From: Anaerobacillus alkalidiazotrophicus
GTDB taxonomy: Bacteria; Bacillota; Bacilli; Bacillales_H; Anaerobacillaceae
Direction of reading: 5' to 3'
Assembly: GCF_001866055.1 (NCBI RefSeq)
Contig: NZ_MLQS01000030.1
Coordinates: 125,500 to 189,499, forward strand
DNA: 64,000 nucleotides
Made by a program: the position numbers and the translations under genes. Positions within the stretch are counted from its first letter, which is position 1; each line of letters begins with the position of its first letter. Positions 1 to 8,997 of the stretch are shown in pieces. The notes beneath the pieces are model-generated. The model saw only the letters and a list, made by a program, of their open reading frames with translations, was not told where the DNA came from and made no database searches.

Positions 1-1
1 A

Positions 2-238
2 GTTTTAGTAGGAATGTTTGTAGATAAATATATTATGGTTATCGGAGGGCAACTTGTGCAACCATACGGAGAAGTGGCTATCTACACTTCTACCTTTACA
101 GAATGGGCAATCATTGCTGGTGGAATAGCAGCCGCAGTCCTCATTTACATGTTTGGAGTAAAGAAATTCTCCTTAGATGCTTACGGTCATGAAGATACGA
201 AGGTTATCAGAAGTGCTAATCCATCTAAAATCGGATAA
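2..238 (+). CDS. C-terminal end of an NrfD/PsrC-like membrane subunit (partial)
   Basis: The reading frame is open from the left edge (codons before the first ATG read VLVG) and stops at 236-238. About 78 residues are visible: a hydrophobic stretch, then a short charged tail. The pattern (GMFVDKYIMVIGGQ followed by a last membrane helix) resembles the end of NrfD/PsrC-type quinone-interacting subunits of molybdopterin oxidoreductases such as polysulfide, arsenate or selenate reductases. The assignment is by general resemblance only; the catalytic subunits would lie to the left of the window. A strong terminator follows directly. The sensor genes downstream and the molybdenum-cofactor genes at 53-55 kb fit such an enzyme. 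Confidence 0.55.
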   Translation, partial: VLVGMFVDKYIMVIGGQLVQPYGEVAIYTSTFTEWAIIAGGIAAAVLIYMFGVKKFSLDAYGHEDTKVIRSANPSKIG

Positions 239-261
239 CTTAGAAAGTAAAAATTTTCGAA

Positions 262-293
262 AGGCTGTTGGTATTTGACCGACAGCTTTTTTT
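262..293 (+). terminator. Intrinsic terminator after the NrfD-like gene
   Basis: Stem GGCTGTTGGT / ACCGACAGCT (with G-T pairs) followed by a run of T. Confidence 0.8.
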
Positions 294-300
294 ATAGTAT

Positions 301-557
301 CAGAATTTATAACTTTCTAACTTGGAAACTGTCTAGCTCCAGGCGCCATCGGCTCGATCACTTCAGACAAGCAACGGACTTCAATAACTACTTGAATAAC
401 GTCTCTGAATAGCTTCATGCAGCTTTGCTTCGAGGAAGCCTACTTCGAAGCAAAGCTGTCAGACGCAGAAGCACATAGATTTCGGTCAAAAACCGACCGC
501 TACGAGCAGGTCTTCCAGTGTTTGTCGCCGATAGGCGGGCGCCTTGCGCTTTTCTTA
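301..557. repeat. CTAG-type large palindromic repeat, copy R1
   Basis: It starts with CAGAATTTATAACTTTCTAAC, then CTTGGAAACTGTCTAGCTCC, and ends with GGCGCCTTGCGCTTTTCTT. The two ends pair (AGGCGCC / GGGCGCC), and nested inside is a long hairpin, CAGCTTTGCTTCGA / TTCGAAGCAAAGCTG (about 420-460). Related copies lie at 9047, 21600, 33607, 44986 and 51711. The short open frame inside it is a by-product. It fills the gap between the NrfD-like gene and the sensor operon. A TATAAT box at 676-681 could be the -10 of that operon; I see no clear -35. Confidence 0.75.
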
Positions 558-752
558 TGTTTTTACCATATGGATCTCAATGTATACAGTTTGAATAAAA
601 TGGTATTGCTTCCATTTGAAATCTAACCGTTTGGTGACAATTAAATAAAAAAAACTTTTTTAGTACATCAAAATGTATAATAGAATGATGAGATAAATAT
701 TAATCTTTAAATAAATTTAATTTTAAAAATAAGAATTCTAGGGGGGATTGTC

Positions 753-1667
753 ATTAGACGGTTTTGGACGATGATCATTTTATCATTAATAATAGTAGTT
801 GCTTGTAGTGAAAAACAAGAACTAACCTACGTTCCCCTTATCTCAACAGAAGAGGAGAATGACACTTCTCTTCTTGAAGAATCTGAGAATGTTATTCGTA
901 CAGCATTTGCTTCGGTTGTTTCCCCTGAAGAAACAAGATATAAGTATGATTTATTAATTAAATATTTGGAAGACCACCTCGAGCGACCAATACTGATTAT
1001 TCAAAAACAAACGTACGATGAGGTTAATGAGCTATTAAAAAACGGAGAAGTTGATTTAGCGTTTATTTGTTCACTTTCCTACGTTATTGGCACTGAGGAA
1101 GGGTATATGGTTGATGTAGCAACTACTATTATTGACAATAGTGATACGTACAGATCCTATATTATTACTCATAAAAATAGTGGCTTAGAAACGTTGGCAG
1201 ATTTAAAAGGAAAGCGTTTTGCTTTTGCTGATCCGTATTCTTATACAGGAAGGTTAGCAGCTTTAGAAATGATAGACCAAATGGGTTATACAGCTAACGA
1301 TTTTTTTGAGGAGACATTTTATACGTACAGTCATGATTATTCAGTTAGTGCAGTAGCAAGGGGAGCTGTTGATGGTGCAGCGGTAGATAGTATTTTATTT
1401 GATATGTTACTAGATTTGGAGAATGAAGATGCAATGCAAATTCAAATTGTACAAAAAGGACCTTGGGCAGGGGCACCTCCAATTGTTGTGTCTCATAAAA
1501 CGGATGAAAACTTAAAAACAGAAATTAAGGAACTAATTTTATCGCTTAATGAAAATCCACGTGGGCAACATATATTACAAGAATTGAAAATTCAGGAGTA
1601 CGTTCCTATAAATCGAGAAAAGTATCAACCAATAAGAGATGCAATGAAGTTTATGGGTGAAGACTAA
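753..1667 (+). CDS. PhnD-like periplasmic binding lipoprotein, probable ligand sensor
   Basis: A solute-binding protein of the phosphate/phosphonate (PhnD) type, about 300 residues, with a lipoprotein signal: hydrophobic LSLIIVVAC then SEK, the Cys being the lipid anchor. No ABC permease or ATPase follows; its stop overlaps the start of a histidine kinase gene by one base. That context indicates a sensory binding protein, as AioX is for the arsenite sensor kinase AioS. Start problem: the first ATG is at 771, about 25 bases after the GGGGGG ribosome site (741-746). An ATT at 753 is well spaced and would add the basic residues IRRFWT that a signal peptide needs. I chose the ATT start tentatively. 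The ligand is unknown; an oxyanion is an inference. Confidence 0.7.
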   Translation: MRRFWTMIILSLIIVVACSEKQELTYVPLISTEEENDTSLLEESENVIRTAFASVVSPEETRYKYDLLIKYLEDHLERPILIIQKQTYDEVNELLKNGEVDLAFICSLSYVIGTEEGYMVDVATTIIDNSDTYRSYIITHKNSGLETLADLKGKRFAFADPYSYTGRLAALEMIDQMGYTANDFFEETFYTYSHDYSVSAVARGAVDGAAVDSILFDMLLDLENEDAMQIQIVQKGPWAGAPPIVVSHKTDENLKTEIKELILSLNENPRGQHILQELKIQEYVPINREKYQPIRDAMKFMGED

Positions 1668-3565
1668 TGTTGAGACATGTAAAGGTTCCGAGCTTTATGA
1701 CAAGTTGCTCTATTCATGTGAAAATTTATGGAATGGTTTTTGCGATCATTTTTTTAATAACAATTATAAGTTTAATAGGAGTAAGGATCTCCATTACAGA
1801 AACGTTAACACAACAATTGGATGAAAGGGTTAAATCAATTGGAAGTGATGTAGCATCTAAAAGTAGTGACTTATTGCTTACCAATAATATATACGCCTTG
1901 CAAAAGTTAGTGAATGATACGATACAAAATAATAGGGATATTGAGTACGTATTTATTTTAAATGAAAACGGAAGGACGGTTGTTCATTCGTATGAGGATG
2001 TATATATAAGTACTGAATTACTTCATGTTAACGAAGTAGACAAAGATGATCTTCATAATTTGGTTATGTTCGACACTGAAAAAGGAATCATTCGAGATGT
2101 GGCTGTTCCGATTGTTAAAGGTTTTGGTGGTACAGCGAGGGTCGGTTTACGCAGTGATTCACTTGATCAAGCGCTTCAAGATGTCACACAGCAAATGTTT
2201 GTCACGATGTTAATTGTACTTATGCTCTCTTTATTAATTGTGTTAGGGCTCACAAGGGTTATAACTTATCCGATCACACAATTAGTAAATTTAACGAAAC
2301 AAGTAGCGAAAGGTGATTTTTCATCACGCATTCATAACTTTTCAAATGATGAAATCGGTAAACTCACTCATTCATTTAATTCAATGTTAGAGAATTTAGA
2401 AAAGGCAAGAAACGAAAAAGAAAAATACTATAAAGAAGTGTTAACAAGAAACAGAGAATTAACATTATTAAATAACATCTCTGCAAATATAAAAACAGTT
2501 GAGGAATTAAGAAACGTTTTAGAAAAATTTGTAGAGAATTTAGTAAGTGAACTTTCCTTAAACAGTGCCTTAATTCAAATAAAAGTAGATAATGATTATG
2601 AAACGTTTTTTAATTCGAAAGAAAACTGTTTAGTAGAATTTGAATTACTTAATAAACAAGATAGCCATTGCCTTTGTACTAGTACCGAAAAAAAGGTTAA
2701 TAATTCACTACCTCTTATTGTAAAGGAGCAAAATGTTGGGAAAATAGAAATATGTAGTTTAAAAGAGCTCGACCCTTACTCCGTAAAAATAATAAAATCT
2801 ATTTGTAATCAATTATCTGTCACTATTGAAAATATACAACTATGGCAAGAACTTAGGAAGAAAGAAAAAGTTCGACAAATGCTCCTTGGAAAAGTAATGA
2901 CGGTACAAGAAGAAGAACGGAAACGGATTGCACGAGAACTTCATGATGAGACGAGTCACTCTTTATCATCAATATTGTTAGGGTTAAAGGTATTGCAAGA
3001 GGTAGACGATGAAAATCAGAGACAGCGTGAAATTACGAAGCTAAGAAACTTGGCTCATCAAACAATTGAAGAAGTTCATGACTTAGCCTGGCAACTACGT
3101 CCGAGCATCTTGGATAAGTTTGGATTAAAAGTAGCTATTGAGCGCTACACTGATGAGTTTAAAAAGAAATATCCTGTAGAATTTGATTTGATTTTAAAGG
3201 GTATTGAGAAAGAAAGACTTAGACCGGAAGTGGAAACGGCTATATTTAGAGTTGTCCAAGAGTCGTTAACCAATATTTTGAAATATGCAAATGCAACATC
3301 TGTTAGTGTCATTATTATGAAGAATGGCCAGATGATTTCTGTGATCATTGAGGATGATGGTATAGGTTTTCAAGTAGAAGAAGTGTTAAATAAAGATCCT
3401 TCAAAATATAATTTAGGGATTAGAGGGATGCAAGAAAGAGTTTCGTTATTAGGTGGAACGTTTAATATTGAATCTGAAATTGATGAAGGGACTGCTGTCA
3501 TGGTGAAAATCTCATTAAAAGATGGAGGAGGAGAACTTCTTGACAATCAAAATCATGCTAGCTGA
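1667..3565 (+). CDS. Sensor histidine kinase (HAMP, GAF-like, HisKA_3, HATPase)
   Basis: 632 residues. Layout by inspection: membrane helix near 20-41, an extracytoplasmic sensor of about 135 residues, a second helix near 180-200, HAMP to about 250, a GAF-like segment near 265-395, then the NarL-type dimerisation domain with the motif ERKRIARELHDE (phospho-acceptor His426) and a HATPase domain ending in GTAVMVKISL. This is the NreB/DegS class, which pairs with LuxR-type regulators. Its start overlaps the stop of the binding-protein gene, and its end overlaps the regulator gene. The extracytoplasmic part is well placed to contact the lipoprotein. Signal unknown. Confidence 0.9.
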   Translation: MLRHVKVPSFMTSCSIHVKIYGMVFAIIFLITIISLIGVRISITETLTQQLDERVKSIGSDVASKSSDLLLTNNIYALQKLVNDTIQNNRDIEYVFILNENGRTVVHSYEDVYISTELLHVNEVDKDDLHNLVMFDTEKGIIRDVAVPIVKGFGGTARVGLRSDSLDQALQDVTQQMFVTMLIVLMLSLLIVLGLTRVITYPITQLVNLTKQVAKGDFSSRIHNFSNDEIGKLTHSFNSMLENLEKARNEKEKYYKEVLTRNRELTLLNNISANIKTVEELRNVLEKFVENLVSELSLNSALIQIKVDNDYETFFNSKENCLVEFELLNKQDSHCLCTSTEKKVNNSLPLIVKEQNVGKIEICSLKELDPYSVKIIKSICNQLSVTIENIQLWQELRKKEKVRQMLLGKVMTVQEEERKRIARELHDETSHSLSSILLGLKVLQEVDDENQRQREITKLRNLAHQTIEEVHDLAWQLRPSILDKFGLKVAIERYTDEFKKKYPVEFDLILKGIEKERLRPEVETAIFRVVQESLTNILKYANATSVSVIIMKNGQMISVIIEDDGIGFQVEEVLNKDPSKYNLGIRGMQERVSLLGGTFNIESEIDEGTAVMVKISLKDGGGELLDNQNHAS

Positions 3566-4196
3566 TGATCACCCAGTTTTTCGCTCAGGTTTAAAAAATA
3601 TAATTTTAACAGAGAAAGATTTTGAAATTGTAGCGGAAGCCGAAAATGGAAATATTGCTATTGAGAAGGCAGAAAAATATACACCTGACATTATAATCAT
3701 GGATATAAATATGCCCCAAAAAGATGGAATTGAAGCGACGAAAATAATAAAAGAAAAAGTTCCAGATACAAAGATACTAATCCTAACGATGTATTCTGAC
3801 GAGGCCTATTTAAAAGAAGGATTAAATGCAGGAGCATCAGGGTATGTTTTGAAGAGAGCTGTTGATACGGAGTTAATTGCTGCTGTTCAGACGGTATTAA
3901 GTGGAGAGCACTATATATATCCTACATTAATCCCTAGTTTATATGCTAAACCTAATGAAAGTGAACAAGAAAGTGAAGTAGGATCAGAAGTTGACTTATT
4001 GAGTCCAAGAGAGAGAGAAGTATTAAAATATATCGCTCTTGGTTATACACAAAAAGAAATATCTACGGAATTATTTATTAGTATTAAAACCGTAGATACG
4101 TATAAGGCAAGAATAATGGAAAAAATAGGCGCAAAGAAAAAATCAAATTTAGTTAGATATGCACTAAAGCATGGGATTATATCTAGTAAAGATTAA
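3540..4196 (+). CDS. NarL/FixJ-family response regulator
   Basis: Receiver domain with LADDHP near the N-terminus and the phosphorylation site in IIIMDINMP (Asp55 from this start), then a LuxR-type helix-turn-helix (LSPREREVLKYIALGYTQKEI, SIKTVDTYKARIMEK). An in-frame ATG lies upstream at 3522, but the ribosome site GGAGGAGG sits at 3524-3531, so the TTG at 3540 is the likely start; the protein is then about 218 residues. The gene overlaps the kinase gene by 26 bases, so the two are translationally linked. Probable target: the respiratory genes to the left, or others outside the window. Confidence 0.92.
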   Translation: MTIKIMLADDHPVFRSGLKNIILTEKDFEIVAEAENGNIAIEKAEKYTPDIIIMDINMPQKDGIEATKIIKEKVPDTKILILTMYSDEAYLKEGLNAGASGYVLKRAVDTELIAAVQTVLSGEHYIYPTLIPSLYAKPNESEQESEVGSEVDLLSPREREVLKYIALGYTQKEISTELFISIKTVDTYKARIMEKIGAKKKSNLVRYALKHGIISSKD

Positions 4197-4204
4197 TAAT
4201 GTTG

Positions 4205-4247
4205 GCAGTTTTTTAATGTAAAATACATTGGAAAACTGCTTTTTTTG
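4205..4247 (+). terminator. Intrinsic terminator of the sensor operon
   Basis: Long stem GCAGTTTT...AAAACTGC followed by seven T. Confidence 0.85.
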
Positions 4248-4468
4248 AGGGAATGAATTTAATGTTGTGAGTGATTTTGCTACTTTTTGCAGTCAAAGTT
4301 GGATTTGTGCAAGTAGGAGGGTGAACTCTCGTAAGTGAAACTTTAAAATGAAAAGTGAAAGGATCAACCCAACAAGAAAACCGTCAGTAAATGCCTCCTT
4401 TTAGACCTACTATTTCCACATTATCTTCATCAACTATAAAAAAATTCCTTTTTCATCCTTTCATCCCC

Positions 4469-4497
4469 TTGACAAAAGTCAGAAATTTTCTTAAAAT
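4469..4497 (+). promoter_or_regulatory. Promoter of the cysH operon
   Basis: TTGACA, a 17-base spacer, TAAAAT. A good vegetative promoter. Two direct GGAATT words at 4530-4535 and 4544-4549 lie just after the expected start; they resemble the end of the CymR operator as I remember it. Confidence 0.65.
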
Positions 4498-4537
4498 CTT
4501 ATTAAGTAATTAAACATATGAAAATACTCGGAATTAA

Positions 4538-4612
4538 AAACTTGGAATTGAGCTGACTAGACAAACTAGAGGTGACATTAAGTTTCTAAAGGGAACTTTG
4601 TGTCGCCTTTTT
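4538..4612 (+). promoter_or_regulatory. cysH leader with a strong internal terminator (possible attenuator)
   Basis: Between the promoter at 4469 and cysH lies a hairpin at 4570-4608 with about 17 of 18 paired positions, followed by a short T run: a strong terminator that transcription must pass. AAACTT at 4538-4543 could pair with AAGTTT at 4580-4585 as a weak antiterminator. I do not see the SAM-riboswitch core here. The stretch 4248-4468 holds nothing I recognise. Confidence 0.6.
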
Positions 4613-4734
4613 AAAAAAGTAATAACAAACAATTAGGTTTACGTAGAAACAGTTATCAATCAACTATCATTAATGAATTAAAGCGCATGAAAAATTTATG
4701 AACTGTAAAAATTTGAACGTGAGGGGGAAGCTCA

Positions 4735-5445
4735 ATGGCGAAACTGTCCTACAAAACAGTGACAGACGATGAGTTGAAGAATTTAAATGAACAGCTTGCC
4801 AAAAAGGATGCTATCGATATTTTAAAATGGGCATATAATCACTTTGGTGACGATATTGTTTATGCATGTAGCTTTGGTGCAGAGGGAATTGTACTTATTG
4901 ATTTAATTAGTAAAGTAAATAAAAATGCTACCATCGTATTCTTAGATACTGAGTTACATTTTGAAGAAACATACGCACTTATTGAAAAAGTAAAAGCAAA
5001 ATATCCAACATTAAACATTGAATTAAAGAAGCCTGAGCTTACAGTAGCAGAACAAAATGAACAATATGGAAATGAACTGTGGAAAACGAGTCCTGATCAA
5101 TGCTGTAAAGTTAGAAAGTTAAAACCTTTAGAAGAGGAATTATCTAAATACCAAGCATGGATATCGGGATTAAGAAGAGAGCAGTCGGAAACTAGAGCAC
5201 ATGTCCAATTCGTAAACCACGATAATCGCTTTCAATCTATAAAAGTATGTCCTCTCATTCATTGGTCTTGGGATGAGATTTGGATGTATATTAAATTACA
5301 TCAACTTCCATATAATGAGCTTCATGATCAAAATTATCCGAGTATTGGCTGTGCAAACTGTACGCTCCCAGTAGCCGATGGGGGAGATACACGTGAGGGT
5401 CGCTGGGCTAATTCTGGTAAGGTAGAATGTGGGCTTCATCAATAA
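4735..5445 (+). CDS. cysH: Adenylylsulfate/PAPS reductase
   Basis: Reduces activated sulfate (APS or PAPS) to sulfite with thioredoxin. 236 residues. Visible marks: the PP-loop-like SFGAEGIVLIDL, the Cys pair in DQCCKVRKLKPL, and the second pair in IGCANCTLP; these four Cys bind a [4Fe-4S] cluster in APS-type enzymes. It also carries WISGLRREQSETRA and the C-terminal ECGLH active-site motif. Start ATG with AGGGGGAAGC upstream. First gene of the sulfate assimilation operon. The cluster cysteines favour APS as substrate or dual use; the kinase gene cysC downstream leaves PAPS possible. Confidence 0.95.
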   Translation: MAKLSYKTVTDDELKNLNEQLAKKDAIDILKWAYNHFGDDIVYACSFGAEGIVLIDLISKVNKNATIVFLDTELHFEETYALIEKVKAKYPTLNIELKKPELTVAEQNEQYGNELWKTSPDQCCKVRKLKPLEEELSKYQAWISGLRREQSETRAHVQFVNHDNRFQSIKVCPLIHWSWDEIWMYIKLHQLPYNELHDQNYPSIGCANCTLPVADGGDTREGRWANSGKVECGLHQ

Positions 5446-5476
5446 AGTAAGTAATATTTTTTAGGAGGAGTTAATA

Positions 5477-6631
5477 ATGAGTTTAAGTATTCCACACGGT
5501 GGTTCTTTAGTAAATCGTTTTAATAGTCAATATGATTTTTCACATATAAAAGCTGAGGTAGAGTTAGATGATTTTGCCTTATCAGATTTAAAGTTAATTG
5601 CTAATGGTGCATTTAGTCCTCTTACAGGATTTTTAGGAGAAGCAGATTATGAGAGAGTCGTTAATGAAATGCGTTTAGCGGATGGTACGGTTTGGAGCAT
5701 TCCAATTACCCTCCCTGTAACAAAAGAAAAAGCAGATCAACTAACAATTGGCGAAGAAGTAAAACTTACAGTTAACGGAACAGTTTATGGTGTACTAGAG
5801 CTTAAAGAAGTTTATGTACCAAACAAAACAGAAGAAGCAGCGAACGTATACAAGACGACAGACCTTGCTCATCCTGGTGTAGCAAAACTTTTTGCTCGTC
5901 CGGATGTGTATATTGCTGGTCCTATTACTCTAGTGAAAAAGATTGAAGCAGATAGATTTCAAGAGTTTTATCTTGATCCAGTTGAGACGAGAGAAAAGTT
6001 TACTAGTTTAGGATGGAATACAGTTGTAGGTTTCCAAACTCGTAATCCAGTTCATCGCGCTCATGAATATATTCAAAAGTCAGCTTTAGAAATTGTCGAT
6101 GGCTTATTTTTAAATCCATTAGTTGGAGAAACAAAGTCTGATGATATTCCTGCTGATGTGAGAATGGAAAGCTATCAAGTGTTACTTAAAAACTATTATC
6201 CAGAAAACCGAGTTTTCTTAGCAGTTTTCCCTGCAGCGATGCGCTATGCTGGACCAAGGGAAGCTATCTTCCATGCCATGGTTCGTAAAAACTATGGATG
6301 TACTCATTTTATTGTTGGGCGTGACCATGCTGGTGTTGGTGACTATTATGGAACGTATGATGCTCAATTAATTTTCCGTAATTTCACTGAAAAAGAGCTA
6401 GGTATTACACCACTTTTCTTTGAACATAGTTTTTATTGCAAAAAGTGTGGGAACATGGCAAGTACAAAGACGTGCCCACATGGTAAGGAAGATCGAGTTA
6501 TCTTATCTGGTACAAAAGTACGTCAAATGCTTAGTAATGGGGAGGTTCCACCTCCAGAATTTAGTAGAAAAGAAGTTGTTGAAGTATTGATTAATGGTCT
6601 AGCCGGAAAAGTAGCACAGCTAACAAAATAG
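5477..6631 (+). CDS. sat: Sulfate adenylyltransferase (ATP sulfurylase)
   Basis: Makes APS and pyrophosphate from sulfate and ATP. 384 residues, the usual length of the bacterial single-chain enzyme. Visible motifs: [13 protein letters not shown] (nucleotide and sulfate binding), GRDHAGVG, and a C-terminal cysteine cluster [16 protein letters not shown] that many Bacillus Sat proteins carry. Good ribosome site (AGGAGG) and a 31-base gap after cysH, so one operon. The gene order cysH-sat-cysP-cysC differs from the B. subtilis order cysH-cysP-sat-cysC. Confidence 0.97.
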   Translation: MSLSIPHGGSLVNRFNSQYDFSHIKAEVELDDFALSDLKLIANGAFSPLTGFLGEADYERVVNEMRLADGTVWSIPITLPVTKEKADQLTIGEEVKLTVNGTVYGVLELKEVYVPNKTEEAANVYKTTDLAHPGVAKLFARPDVYIAGPITLVKKIEADRFQEFYLDPVETREKFTSLGWNTVVGFQTRNPVHRAHEYIQKSALEIVDGLFLNPLVGETKSDDIPADVRMESYQVLLKNYYPENRVFLAVFPAAMRYAGPREAIFHAMVRKNYGCTHFIVGRDHAGVGDYYGTYDAQLIFRNFTEKELGITPLFFEHSFYCKKCGNMASTKTCPHGKEDRVILSGTKVRQMLSNGEVPPPEFSRKEVVEVLINGLAGKVAQLTK

Positions 6632-6671
6632 TTTATGGGCAATGTAGTAGAAGAAGTTTGATTGAGCGAAT

Positions 6672-6715
6672 AAGACAGTCACCTAAGTATAAATGGTATT
6701 CACTTAGGTGACTGA
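6672..6715 (+). other. Hairpin between sat and cysP
   Basis: CAGTCACCTAAGT and ACTTAGGTGACTG form a 13-base perfect stem. No T run follows, so it looks more like an RNA-processing or stabilising hairpin, or a weak terminator that lowers cysP and cysC expression. Confidence 0.5.
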
Positions 6716-6802
6716 CAATTGTAGCCAGCTGACAAAGAAGTTTGCCGTTTATCAATTGCCAAAACACGTTACAATTTCCGATAGTAGGAAAGGAAGAGGA
6801 AG

Positions 6803-7882
6803 ATGGTATTAATCATCGTAGCTTTTATTATTGCCTTCTTTTTTGCGATGAACATTGGTGCTAGTGGAACGGCTGCAGCAATGGGACCTGCATATGGAAG
6901 CGGTGCAGTTAAAACGAAAAGAACAGCGATGCTTATTGTAGCAGTTTTTGCTTTTTTAGGAGCATTAGCAGGTGGAGAGGTTGTTAAAACAATTGGAGGG
7001 GGGATTATTCCCTCTGACATTGTAAATGTTGAAATTACAATCATCATATTAGCTGCTGCGTGTTTGACATTATTTATCGCTAATTTACTAGGTATCCCAC
7101 TCTCAACAAGTGAAGTTGTAGTAGGTTCACTCGTTGGAGCAGGTATGGCCTTTCAAGCAGTATATTTCGACCGTCTCATCGTAATTGTTTCTTTTTGGGT
7201 AATTGTACCAATTGTTGCGTTTGTTTTAGCTATTGCTGCTGGTCATCTTATTCGTTTTTTAGAAAGGAAGTTTCCGGCATTAAAGAACAAAGGGAAATGG
7301 CATAAATGGCTCGTATTTTTATTAGTTATTTCAGGTGGTTTTGAAGCCTATGCTGCCGGAATGAATAATGTAGCAAATGCGGTTGGTCCCTTAGTAGGTG
7401 CAGGATTGATTGAAGTAAGTACAGCTGTTATTGTTGGAGGCTTGTTCGTTTCATTAGGTGCAGTAATTCTTGGTGGGAAAGTACTTGAGACAAATGGTAA
7501 GAAGATTACTAGACTTTCATTATTACAAGGAAGTGCCGTTTCTATTACCGGTGGGTCATTAGTTATTATTGCTTCCATCTTTGGTTTACCTGTCCCATTA
7601 ACACAAGTAACGACCTCAGCAATTATTGGAATTGGAACAGTAAATAATGGTTTTAAGGTAATGCAAAAAGATATTATAAAAAAAATCGCAATGGTCTGGG
7701 TAGTTTCGCCTGTTTTTTCTCTAGTAATTTGTTACGGTTTAATTACACTCTTTTTAAAAGCAGATTTTTACACAAGCTTTGTTATTATTAGTGTGTTTAT
7801 TGCGACGATTGGATCGGTCCAACTGGCTCAAGCAGCGAGAAGAGAAAGAAGCGCTATTCACGATCAAGGTGGCGGAATTTAA
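6803..7882 (+). CDS. cysP: Sulfate permease of the PiT family
   Basis: 359 residues, about ten hydrophobic helices, with the two inverted halves typical of inorganic phosphate (PiT) transporters: near residue 10 FAMNIGASGTAAAMGPAYGSGA, and in the second half YAAGMNNVANAVGPLVGAG. In Bacillus this family includes the sulfate permease CysP; the place in the cys operon supports sulfate over phosphate. ATG with ribosome site GGAAAGGAAGAGG. A purely phosphate-specific PiT cannot be excluded from sequence alone. Confidence 0.88.
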   Translation: MVLIIVAFIIAFFFAMNIGASGTAAAMGPAYGSGAVKTKRTAMLIVAVFAFLGALAGGEVVKTIGGGIIPSDIVNVEITIIILAAACLTLFIANLLGIPLSTSEVVVGSLVGAGMAFQAVYFDRLIVIVSFWVIVPIVAFVLAIAAGHLIRFLERKFPALKNKGKWHKWLVFLLVISGGFEAYAAGMNNVANAVGPLVGAGLIEVSTAVIVGGLFVSLGAVILGGKVLETNGKKITRLSLLQGSAVSITGGSLVIIASIFGLPVPLTQVTTSAIIGIGTVNNGFKVMQKDIIKKIAMVWVVSPVFSLVICYGLITLFLKADFYTSFVIISVFIATIGSVQLAQAARRERSAIHDQGGGI

Positions 7883-7892
7883 ATTTTAAAAA

Positions 7893-8498
7893 GTGGGGGT
7901 TACTATGTCAAGCAATATTGTCTGGCACGAAACGACAATTTCAAAGAGTGAACGTCAAGAAAAGAAAGGTCATAAGAGTTGTATCTTATGGTTCACAGGT
8001 TTATCTGGCTCTGGAAAGTCTACCTTAGCCAATGCTGTTGAAGCAGCATTAATTCAACGTAACGTACATTCATATGTACTAGATGGTGATAACGTTCGAC
8101 ATGGATTAAATAAAGGCCTTGGGTTTACCGAAGAAGACCGAAAAGAAAACATTCGCAGAATTGGAGAAGTTTCAAAATTGTTTGTAGATGCGGGTGTTAT
8201 TACATTAACAGCGTTTATCTCGCCTTTCCGTGAAGACCGTGATCAAGTAAGAGCACTAGTAGAAAAAGGGGAATTTATCGAAATCTTTGTAAATGCATCA
8301 CTTGAAACATGTGAGAGCCGCGATCCAAAAGGACTTTATGAAAAAGCTCGTGCAGGTATTATTCCTAATTTTACAGGAATAAGTTCTCCGTATGAACAAC
8401 CAGAAAATCCAGAGTTAACAATAGAAACCGATAAACTTTCAATTGAAGAAAGCGTAGCAAAAGTTATTCAATACCTAGAAACGAAAGAAATAATCTAG
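7893..8498 (+). CDS. cysC: Adenylylsulfate kinase
   Basis: Phosphorylates APS to PAPS. About 200 residues with the P-loop [21 protein letters not shown] and RIGEVSKLF motifs, and the lid region [12 protein letters not shown] typical of the family. The listed start (TTG/GTG region) lies close to the ribosome site GTGGGGG; the ATG at 7905 (MSSNIVWHE) is the more likely start. Last gene of the operon; a terminator follows. Confidence 0.95.
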   Translation: MGVTMSSNIVWHETTISKSERQEKKGHKSCILWFTGLSGSGKSTLANAVEAALIQRNVHSYVLDGDNVRHGLNKGLGFTEEDRKENIRRIGEVSKLFVDAGVITLTAFISPFREDRDQVRALVEKGEFIEIFVNASLETCESRDPKGLYEKARAGIIPNFTGISSPYEQPENPELTIETDKLSIEESVAKVIQYLETKEII

Positions 8499-8549
8499 TC
8501 GTATCTATCCTGATGTATAGGAAAGTTTCAAAACTGACTAGTCTTTATT

Positions 8550-8594
8550 AAAAGAGCGTTTGTTCATAACTGTGTGAACAAACGCTCTTTTATA
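8550..8594 (+). terminator. Intrinsic terminator of the cys operon
   Basis: AAAGAGCGTTTGTTCA and its complement, ending in CTCTTTTAT. Confidence 0.85.
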
Positions 8595-8625
8595 CTTTAA
8601 GAAAGTTTAACTTCTCTAAAGGAAT

Positions 8626-8697
8626 AAAGTATAAGAAACACTAGGGCTTTCGCTTTAGGACTTGGTGATAAGCCAAGCTTTTCTAACATTCATTGTG
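8626..8697. repeat. Short hairpin repeat, copy H1
   Basis: GGGCTTTCGC ... GATAAGCCAAGCTTTTCTAAC. A second copy with better pairing (GAAAAGCT / AGCTTTTC) lies at 51651-51707. The remaining bases to 8820 show nothing else. Confidence 0.5.
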
Positions 8698-8820
8698 TCC
8701 ATTTTAGGTAGAATCTCAAACTTAGGTGTCATTTACAGTCTCTTTACCATAGATTAGTAATAAGACAACGCTCATCAGCCATATACATTATAAAATATTA
8801 AAACTTGAGGTGAGGCATTG

Positions 8821-8937
8821 ATGAAGGGTATTGATTGGCAAATGGTAAGTTTTGTTGGCTTAACGCTTTTCCATGAATATATTACATGTCGTCGTCTACC
8901 GAAAGTGTATTATTGGAATCGACAGTTTATGAAATAA
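8821..8937 (+). CDS. Small protein of 38 residues, unknown
   Basis: An ATG preceded by AGGTGAGG at good spacing opens a frame of 38 codons: start MKGIDWQMVSFVGLTLFHEY, end YYWNRQFMK. It has a weakly hydrophobic first half and a basic, aromatic tail. A strong terminator follows at 8998, so the unit promoter-ORF-terminator looks complete. I recognise no family. It could be a small spore or membrane protein. Confidence 0.45.
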   Translation: MKGIDWQMVSFVGLTLFHEYITCRRLPKVYYWNRQFMK

Positions 8938-8997
8938 TTAATCTTTAGTATAAATGGGTGTATACAAAGTGTATATTCTATTATTCTATCAAAAATA

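Noticed and set aside
417..626. Open frame of 69 codons on the plus strand
   Set aside because: It lies inside repeat R1 and arises from the nested palindrome; no ribosome site or family.
4500..4620. SAM riboswitch ahead of cysH
   Set aside because: The conserved GAAACCCGGCAACC and GGTGCTAA cores seen before metK are absent.
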